In this document: positions 63,301 to 64,000 of the stretch, piece after piece
How the letters are laid out: each line of letters starts with the position of its first letter
How positions within the stretch are numbered: the stretch's first letter is position 1
Assembly (NCBI GenBank): GCA_026874595.1
Contig: CM049309.1
Coordinates: 1,774,076 to 1,838,075 of the forward strand
Source of the DNA: Sipunculus nudus
Taxonomy: Eukaryota; Annelida; Sipuncula; Golfingiida; Sipunculidae
Length of the DNA: 64,000 bases
Direction of reading: 5' to 3'
Notes under the pieces: model-generated
Seen by the model: only the letters and a program-made list of their open reading frames with translations
Database searches by the model: none
What the model was told of the DNA's origin: nothing
Made by a program: the position numbers and the translations under genes

Positions 63301-63428
63301 TGCAGCCGCGTAAAACGGTAAGCTTTAGACGATTTGGTGCGGATGACCCCTGCATCTCCGTCCATATCAAAATTATTCATTGGTTTTGTCTCATCCGGTC
63401 GGTCGGCCATCGCGCCCAGCCCTGGCAT
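18809..63428 (-). CDS. M1-family aminopeptidase N-like membrane zinc peptidase, 21 coding exons
   Basis: This spliced gene gives about 1018 residues, close to vertebrate aminopeptidase N and its relatives (roughly 960-1030). Seen in the conceptual product: a cytoplasmic tail (1-42), one membrane segment (about 43-66), the N-terminal beta domain with [17 protein letters not shown] at 378-382, HEIAH at 414-418, the distal zinc ligand Glu437 in NEGF exactly 18 residues after His418, and the catalytic Tyr500 in ISYDKGTAILRM. An ERAP1_C-like helical domain follows and ends in ADHETV-stop. Family knowledge: these type II ectoenzymes release N-terminal residues from peptides at the cell surface, with zinc held by two His and one Glu, Glu415 as general base, and GAMEN binding the substrate amino terminus. 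All 20 introns are GT-AG and all phases join. Substrate preference and paralogue identity cannot be read from the sequence, so no symbol is given. Alternative exons were not excluded. Confidence 0.93.
18981..19383. repeat. Long inverted repeat (fold-back element) in intron 20
   Basis: The left arm 18981-19125 begins CTTGAATTGCTATTAGTGTA and ends TTACTTAATATTTGGGATA. The right arm 19247-19383 is its reverse complement with modest divergence. Arms are about 140 bases and the spacer is about 121 bases. No transposase is present. It would form a long double-stranded hairpin in the pre-mRNA about 80 bases upstream of the exon 21 acceptor. Confidence 0.88.
19828..20142. mobile_element. MITE, GGCC-ended family, copy in intron 20
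   Basis: Terminal inverted repeats run GGCCC, A-rich, then TATGGTTCTCAGGCAC, mirrored at the right by GTGCCTGAGAACCATACC and ending GGCC. The element is about 315 bp, non-coding, and homologous to the copy at 42488-42830. Confidence 0.8.
20302..20378 (-). CDS. Exon 20: [20 protein letters not shown]
   Basis: The acceptor is tctgcag|TTG and the donor is TAAA|GTGAGT. It encodes [20 protein letters not shown] then SLALI, equivalent to the L..F.......G....A..QALE segment near the family's C-terminus. Confidence 0.92.
21201..21282 (-). CDS. Exon 19: [20 protein letters not shown]
   Basis: The acceptor is gttttag|A and the donor is CAG|GTCAGT, a weaker site. It encodes [20 protein letters not shown] then TQLQYEQ, a helix pair of the C-terminal domain. 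Confidence 0.91.
21422..21562 (-). CDS. Exon 18: [17 protein letters not shown]...NWKEINE
   Basis: The acceptor is ttttcag|G and the donor is GAAAA|GTAAGT. It encodes [20 protein letters not shown] and then [10 protein letters not shown], matching the family block RYL...L....IR.QD and W.F...NW. Confidence 0.95.
21854..22027 (-). CDS. Exon 17: [19 protein letters not shown]
   Basis: The acceptor is gttttcag|T and the donor is GGCG|GTAAGT. The exon encodes [20 protein letters not shown] then [12 protein letters not shown], the conserved VY..A...GG..EWDF.W block, and ends KPWLLW with a split Arg. A possible sequon is present at NKT. Confidence 0.95.
22078..22387. mobile_element. Diverged MITE of the same GGCC-ended family in intron 16
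   Basis: It shares internal phrases with the other two copies (cttcagaaatt near the left, AGTGCCTGAGAA near the right) and a similar length, but the ends are eroded. Confidence 0.55.
22640..22790 (-). repeat. Short tandem repeat that includes the exon 16 donor
   Basis: On the minus strand CACAGGTGGGTGGTCA spans the real exon 16 donor (CACAG|GTGGGT) and recurs exactly about 75-80 bases downstream. A third, diverged copy, AAAGGTGGGTGGCCA, follows, and GGATGGATG-type filler lies between copies. Confidence 0.8.
22773..22930 (-). CDS. Exon 16: helical domain ([12 protein letters not shown])
   Basis: The acceptor is gctacag|ATG and the donor is CACAG|GTGGGT. The exon encodes [20 protein letters not shown] and later [16 protein letters not shown], matching the A...F..W motif of the family. 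The donor 16-mer recurs exactly about 75-80 bases further into the intron. The first 20 residues align poorly to the family. Confidence 0.87.
23447..23720. mobile_element. piggyBac-type MITE in intron 15
   Basis: Perfect inverted ends, CCCTTTACTGTTTACA at left and TGTAAACAGTAAAGGG at right, enclose 266 bp and are flanked on both sides by TTAA. CCCT-type ends plus TTAA duplication are the piggyBac signature. There is no transposase, so it is non-autonomous. It lies in the gene in a non-coding position. Confidence 0.87.
24473..24565 (-). CDS. Exon 15: [16 protein letters not shown]...LNRMW
   Basis: This 31-codon exon in phase 0 has acceptor ttttcag|AAA and donor TGG|GTAAAA. It corresponds to the family segment around the L..LY..LG helices. 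It is less conserved, but both junctions are clean and the frame continues. Confidence 0.88.
25234..25381 (-). CDS. Exon 14: helical domain ([11 protein letters not shown])
   Basis: The acceptor is tttacag|A and the donor is CAG|GTAAGA. The exon encodes [20 protein letters not shown] through [20 protein letters not shown]. The YL..E.EY.PW motif is typical of the ERAP1_C-like domain. Confidence 0.93.
26247..26302 (-). CDS. Exon 13: [18 protein letters not shown]
   Basis: This 56-base exon has acceptor tcttcag|GTA and donor CCAG|GTAACA. It encodes the family motif (I/V).S..NRA.L..DAF.LA. The Arg that follows is split across the junction with exon 14. Confidence 0.94.
26883..27007 (-). CDS. Exon 12: [20 protein letters not shown]
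   Basis: The acceptor is tttacag|AA (completing Glu) and the donor is AAA|GTAATT. It encodes the conserved W...N....GF.R.NYD..W..L..QL block that opens the C-terminal ERAP1_C-like helical domain. Confidence 0.94.
27541..27775 (-). repeat. SINE-like dispersed repeat in intron 11
   Basis: It is homologous to 30028-30290: both share blocks such as GGGTCATAACATT and the phrase 'catcacccaggc / gtcacccaggc', in the same order. The plus-strand T-rich left end would be an A-rich tail on minus. No tRNA-like head was recognised. Confidence 0.55.
28204..28292 (-). CDS. Exon 11: beta-sandwich ([12 protein letters not shown])
   Basis: The acceptor is tatttcag|G and the donor is TCAG|GTAATA. The exon encodes [17 protein letters not shown] through TVMLWRKS. 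The W.IP.TY motif and its place before the NG.FRTNYD block fit the third M1 domain. A possible sequon is present at NQT. Confidence 0.93.
28615..28799 (-). CDS. Exon 10: end of catalytic domain and start of beta-sandwich
   Basis: The acceptor is ttctaag|GCT and the donor is TATGG|GTAACA. The exon encodes [19 protein letters not shown], the standard M1 WT.Q.G.PV motif, then [11 protein letters not shown]. It ends with two bases of a Gly codon. Confidence 0.94.
29071..29136 (-). CDS. Exon 9: [20 protein letters not shown]
   Basis: This 22-codon exon in phase 0 has acceptor tttccag|ATG and donor GAG|GTGAGG. It encodes the Y..KY.F.NA...LW segment that closes the peptidase domain. Confidence 0.94.
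29180..29284. mobile_element. Small mariner-like MITE in intron 8
   Basis: The left end (ACAGTCAATCCTGTCTAAGA then GACCACC) is mirrored by GGTGGTCTTATAACACAGG then TTTCACTGT, about 105 bp in total, next to TA. CAGTGAAACCTG-type ends are common in Tc1/mariner MITEs. The exact target site is uncertain. Confidence 0.5.
29756..29821 (-). CDS. Exon 8: [20 protein letters not shown]
   Basis: This 22-codon exon in phase 0 has acceptor gttacag|GGT and donor AGG|GTAATG. It continues the conserved YxKGxxILRML...FKxGL block downstream of the catalytic Tyr. Confidence 0.94.
30028..30290 (-). repeat. SINE-like dispersed repeat in intron 7
   Basis: This is the second copy of the repeat at 27541-27775, with the same block order and moderate divergence. 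A further shared segment follows in both introns (about 27870-28070 and 30860-31070). Confidence 0.55.
31108..31242 (-). CDS. Exon 7: catalytic Tyr segment
   Basis: The acceptor is attgtag|TTT and the donor is AAG|GTAAGA, phase 0 on both sides (45 codons). The exon encodes [16 protein letters not shown] through [16 protein letters not shown]. Tyr500 of ISYDK is the conserved residue that stabilises the transition state in M1 peptidases. Confidence 0.95.
31823..31936 (-). CDS. Exon 6: third zinc ligand (NEGFA)
   Basis: The acceptor is atttcag|TGG and the donor is GTG|GTGAGT, with phase 0 on both sides (38 codons). The exon encodes [20 protein letters not shown] and continues to SKWKV. Glu437 of LNEGF is the distal zinc ligand with the canonical HEXXH-X18-E spacing. 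The acceptor is the final unit of a seven-copy 21-bp repeat, so other in-frame acceptors exist upstream. Confidence 0.95.
31931..32090 (-). repeat. 21-bp minisatellite made of the exon 6 splice acceptor
   Basis: Seven consecutive 21-bp units start at 31931, 31952, 31973, 31994, 32015, 32036 and 32057, with a degenerate partial after. On minus each carries a version of atttcag|TGGTTT; the unit nearest the exon is the real exon 6 acceptor plus its first coding bases. AG is kept in six of seven units (unit 4 reads ctg). The whole array is open in the exon 6 frame, reading as WFVCxFQ repeats. Confidence 0.95.
32241..32395 (-). CDS. Exon 5: GAMEN exopeptidase motif and HEXXH zinc motif
   Basis: The acceptor is tttacag|AG and the donor is ACG|GTAAGT. 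The exon encodes [20 protein letters not shown] and ends [11 protein letters not shown]. It contains GAMEN (378-382), which binds the substrate amino terminus, and HEIAH (414-418), which gives two zinc ligands and the general base. The exon ends in phase 0 one residue after the second zinc His. Confidence 0.96.
32396..33360. other. Intron 4, unique part
   Basis: Non-coding sequence between the exon 5 acceptor and the 43-bp satellite. No additional exon was recognised. Confidence 0.5.
33361..34617. repeat. 43-bp minisatellite in intron 4, about 29 copies
   Basis: Plus-strand blocks AGAAAGAGAGATCAACAGT, CCAACAGAGGGATGAGGAG and TAAAC recur with a period near 43 bp and small length changes. On the transcribed strand it is an array of pyrimidine-rich tracts (TGATCTCTCTTTCTG, CTCCTCATCCCTCTG) beginning about 30 bases after the exon 4 donor. 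Confidence 0.95.
34648..34777 (-). CDS. Exon 4: segment leading to the catalytic domain
   Basis: The acceptor is ttaacag|AAA in phase 0 and the donor is GCAC|GTGAGT. The exon encodes [20 protein letters not shown] through [15 protein letters not shown]. It aligns without a gap to the region before GAMEN in aminopeptidase N, but the PYPL-type motif common in vertebrate members reads KIDEVLSTA here. A 22-bp satellite lies on one side and a 43-bp satellite on the other. Confidence 0.92.
34986..37209 (-). repeat. 22-bp satellite filling intron 3, about 95 copies, seeded by the exon 3 donor
   Basis: The plus-strand unit is TGAACACTACCTCATGTCAG plus two bases. Nearly all of intron 3 is this array, with higher-order blocks: about 230 bp starting near 34973 is repeated near 35208, and ATATCATGTCAG junctions recur. 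On minus the 14-mer TGAGGTAGTGTTCA is identical to the authentic exon 3 donor (GAG|GTAGTG). Confidence 0.95.
37210..37379 (-). CDS. Exon 3: beta domain (SNMGRLD...[11 protein letters not shown])
   Basis: The acceptor is tttcag|AG, and with the preceding A it makes Lys. The exon encodes YRTVLSNMG through [20 protein letters not shown] to RPE. The donor GAG|GTAGTG is the weakest in the gene, and it is also the motif repeated throughout the adjacent 22-bp satellite. A rival in-exon donor, TCAG|GTCATC, lies about 26 bases upstream but does not keep the frame with exon 4. Confidence 0.88.
37425..38250 (+). mobile_element. Pearl-like element with about five core repeats of 135-145 bp
   Basis: It starts with GACCCATGGGTC at 37425-37436 and a GCTCAGC block. 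GACCTTGACCTTTGGACC-type phrases then recur near 37608, 37750, 37884, 38030 and 38165. No hairpin end was found, so the 3' end may be lost. Confidence 0.6.
38560..38720 (-). repeat. Candidate tRNA-derived SINE in intron 2
   Basis: On minus a B-box-like GCGAGTTCGAAACC follows an A-box-like TGGTCCGTGGTCCCGAC at roughly tRNA spacing, then a tail that continues past 38560. It is not a complete cloverleaf. Confidence 0.38.
39219..41560 (+). mobile_element. Pearl-like element with about six to seven ~325-bp core repeats
   Basis: It starts with GACCCATGGGTC at 39219-39230. The phrase TGATCAATGCATTAGTTGTT recurs near 39857, 40195, 40500, 40827 and 41153, giving a period of 305-338 bp. Most units carry a GGTGG-C-CCACC dyad. 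A microsatellite of ACGGACAGACGGCCGGACGG type lies at about 41354. A further degenerate core extends to about 41560. Confidence 0.72.
42488..42830. mobile_element. MITE, GGCC-ended family with TTAA flanks, intron 2
   Basis: TTAA (42484-42487) is followed by GGCCAAATTAAAAAAAGG and TATGGTTCTCAGGCAC. The right end mirrors this and closes with GGCC|TTAA (42831-42834). It is 343 bp and non-coding, and is the best-preserved of three copies in this gene. Confidence 0.82.
43810..43922 (-). CDS. Exon 2: [12 protein letters not shown] segment
   Basis: The acceptor is attacag|T and the donor is ACAA|GTAAGT. Its first base completes His230. The exon encodes [20 protein letters not shown] and continues to ITYDNT. 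The SQLQ and DAR..FPCFDEP signature is diagnostic of M1 aminopeptidases and lies near the S1 pocket. It is isolated between an 18.8-kb and a 6.4-kb intron. Confidence 0.93.
44081..44170 (-). mobile_element. Pearl-like element end, reverse orientation
   Basis: The hairpin TAGCTCACCTGAC (44084-44096) with GTCACCTGAGCTA (44102-44114) is followed by GTCCGTCGTCGTCCGTTAAC, an inverted ACGG-type microsatellite. It is the same end type as the element at 15969-15995. Confidence 0.6.
45244..45300. repeat. (TA)n microsatellite
   Basis: An uninterrupted TA tract of about 57 bases in intron 1. Confidence 0.95.
46438..46553. repeat. 29-bp minisatellite, four copies
   Basis: CCCCAGGACACGGTGAATGG plus AGGAAGCAG repeats four times with one or two substitutions, in intron 1. 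It is open in two minus frames but shows no sign of coding. Confidence 0.9.
48383..50862. mobile_element. 2.5-kb TIR element flanked by 5-bp direct repeats
   Basis: The left end CAGGGGCGGATCCAG (48383) and right end CTGGATCCGCCACTG (ending 50862) are inverted copies with one mismatch. CGACT precedes the left end (48378-48382) and follows the right end (50863-50867). Inside are a TA tract (48440-48505) and AT-rich sequence; no transposase was recognised. The same terminus occurs alone at 38361 and, diverged, at 45588. Confidence 0.72.
48440..48505. repeat. (TA)n microsatellite
   Basis: A TA tract of about 66 bases inside the TIR element at 48383-50862. Confidence 0.95.
51090..51860 (-). mobile_element. 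Degenerate pearl-like element, reverse orientation
   Basis: A hairpin-like end (CTCAGCTGA, then TCATCTGAG) is followed by CGTCCGTCCGTTCGG and two diverged core repeats containing AGTTCCTAGGCAAATCTC / AGGTCCTAGGCAAATCTC at about 51590 and 51735. Confidence 0.5.
55350..56049 (+). mobile_element. Possible solo LTR of a retrotransposon
   Basis: This 700-bp block begins TGTGACAC and ends GTGTTACA (7 of 8 inverted match). It has TATATAAA at 55603-55610 and AATAAA at 55967-55972 and again near 55988, in LTR order. No second LTR, primer-binding site, gag or pol was found, and the flanks do not give a clear target duplication. It could instead be an unrelated promoter-like unit. Confidence 0.42.
56712..57176. 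mobile_element. hAT-type MITE with 8-bp target duplication
   Basis: The ends CAGGGGCGTCAAT and ATTGACGCCACTG are inverted. CCCGTGTC flanks both sides (56704-56711 and 57177-57184), the 8-bp duplication typical of hAT. It contains a (TA)n tract at about 56992-57062 and no coding region. Confidence 0.88.
56992..57062. repeat. (TA)n microsatellite
   Basis: A TA tract of about 70 bases inside the hAT-type MITE. Confidence 0.95.
57385..58620 (+). mobile_element. Pearl-like element: about 3.5 core repeats of ~324 bp, (GGC)n, terminal hairpin
   Basis: GTCATGACC phrases recur at 57483, 57807, 58132 and 58448 (324, 325 and 316 bp apart). The first two full units are almost identical. Units carry the palindrome GGTGGCGCCACC. 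A GGC run at 58562-58580 precedes a hairpin: GTATCCCCCGA (58593-58603) pairs with TCTGGGGATAC (58609-58619). No coding sequence is present. Confidence 0.75.
60183..60290. repeat. Near-perfect 108-bp palindrome with (TA)n centre
   Basis: TGACAGCTTTTTCGATCGTC and the following bases to AAAGAATAT are mirrored across a TA tract by ATTCTTTTACTGTG and GGACGATCGAAAAAGCTGTCA (last 22 bases exact), with two mismatches near the middle of the arms. Confidence 0.93.
60291..60366. repeat. Compound (TA)n-(GA)n microsatellite
   Basis: A TA tract of about 30 bases runs straight into a GA tract of about 46 bases, immediately after the palindrome. Confidence 0.95.
60740..60840 (+). mobile_element. Pearl-like element fragment
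   Basis: GGTTACGATTGGTGCCCTGT followed by a GGCCGGCCGGAC microsatellite and a CTATAGCCCAGGAGACGA end matches the 3' structure of the array ending near 41390. Core repeats are not evident here. Confidence 0.45.
62740..63428 (-). CDS. Exon 1: cytoplasmic tail, membrane anchor, start of N-terminal beta domain
   Basis: This exon encodes residues 1-229 plus two bases of codon 230 and ends at a consensus donor, CA|GTAAGT. The hydrophobic stretch at about 43-66, with no signal peptide and an Arg-rich inner flank, fits a type II anchor. Sequons are seen at N74, N127 and N138. Residues from [15 protein letters not shown] onward match the start of the M1 beta domain. Two starts are possible. M1 is the first in-frame ATG. 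M7 (63410) has a better context (GCGATGG), which would give 1012 residues. Confidence 0.92.
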
Positions 63429-64000
63429 TGACCCGCTCTAGCCTGCCGTCTCTTGGCTATACTTAATGTAACCAGTGATCCAGGCAGCTAACCCGGTTCA
63501 CAATGGCATCCGCTGAAAGCCCACCTGTTTACACCGGCTGCAAGGCTGAGATAGTAAATATATGTACGGTGATGGTGGACAGGCCGGGTAGAATCGATGC
63601 TTGAGACTGGGGAGCAGCTCGCGTCCCGCTCAGCGTCACCAGCCGGACGACACCGCCGTCATCAGGTATTGTTCTTTCAGCGACTGAGATTCCACCATCC
63701 AGACTATCAGTCACTGCCAACCGCCGCCCGTGTCCCCTGCATTTCTCTGGCACATCGCCAACAATCCATCTAAATTAGCCCTATTTTTGTGACCCTGCGG
63801 GGCTATTATTTTGGCACCCTGGCGACAATGGAGACCACGCTTGGTGACTGGGTCTCATGCAGTATGATGGGTATAGACTGGTGTCGACTGCATTCTCTTC
63901 TCATCAGCCCTTTTAATGAGGACTTGAGCTCGACAAGACAAGAGTAAATGTGAATGTTATCAGTCCAATCAGAATAATTCGCTTTTCTGCCCTCAAATAT
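63429..64000 (-). promoter_or_regulatory. 5' flank of the aminopeptidase gene, GC-rich, with an upstream reading frame
   Basis: This stretch is richer in G+C and CpG than the rest of the window and lies directly upstream of the first coding exon, so it probably holds the 5' UTR and promoter. A minus-strand reading frame starts at an ATG at 63753 and stops at 63529 (74 codons, no recognised family). If transcribed it would be an upstream ORF. No convincing TATA box was found, and the start of transcription is unknown. Confidence 0.35.

Overview
The window is animal nuclear DNA: AT-rich, with GT-AG introns, dispersed transposon fragments and microsatellites. Repeats built like bivalve 'pearl' elements (tandem core repeats, an ACGG-type microsatellite, a short terminal hairpin) point to a mollusc, probably a bivalve. 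That placement is an inference. No bacterial or organellar signal was seen.

Only one gene can be supported. It lies on the minus strand from about 63.43 kb down to 18.81 kb and encodes an M1-family, aminopeptidase N-like, type II membrane zinc metallopeptidase of about 1018 residues. I rebuilt it from 21 coding exons. Every junction is GT-AG, every codon phase agrees, and the product runs without gaps from the cytoplasmic tail and membrane anchor through GAMEN, HEIAH, NEGF and the catalytic Tyr to a C-terminal ERAP1_C-like helical domain and a stop codon. Intron 1 is 18.8 kb and intron 2 is 6.4 kb; the others are mostly under 2.5 kb.

Layout on the plus axis: 1-18.1 kb is intergenic, with a 30-bp satellite at 5.6-6.3 kb and a pearl-like element at 14.7-16.0 kb. 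18.2-18.8 kb is the probable 3' UTR. 18.8-43.9 kb holds exons 21 to 2, whose introns carry MITEs, an inverted repeat and several minisatellites. 43.9-62.7 kb is intron 1, carrying a TIR element with 5-bp flanking repeats, a hAT-type MITE, a possible solo LTR, pearl-like arrays, a 108-bp palindrome and TA tracts. 62.7-63.4 kb is exon 1, and 63.4-64.0 kb is a GC-rich 5' flank.

The most unusual observation is that three splice sites of this gene are themselves part of adjacent tandem repeats. The exon 6 acceptor is the last unit of seven 21-bp repeats, and these stay open in frame directly after the HEXXH motif. The exon 3 donor is the edge of an array of roughly 95 22-bp repeats. The exon 16 donor 16-mer recurs exactly in a short local repeat. 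Copies of real splice sites therefore sit as decoys beside the authentic ones. At exon 6, use of upstream copies would insert 7n residues between the zinc ligands.
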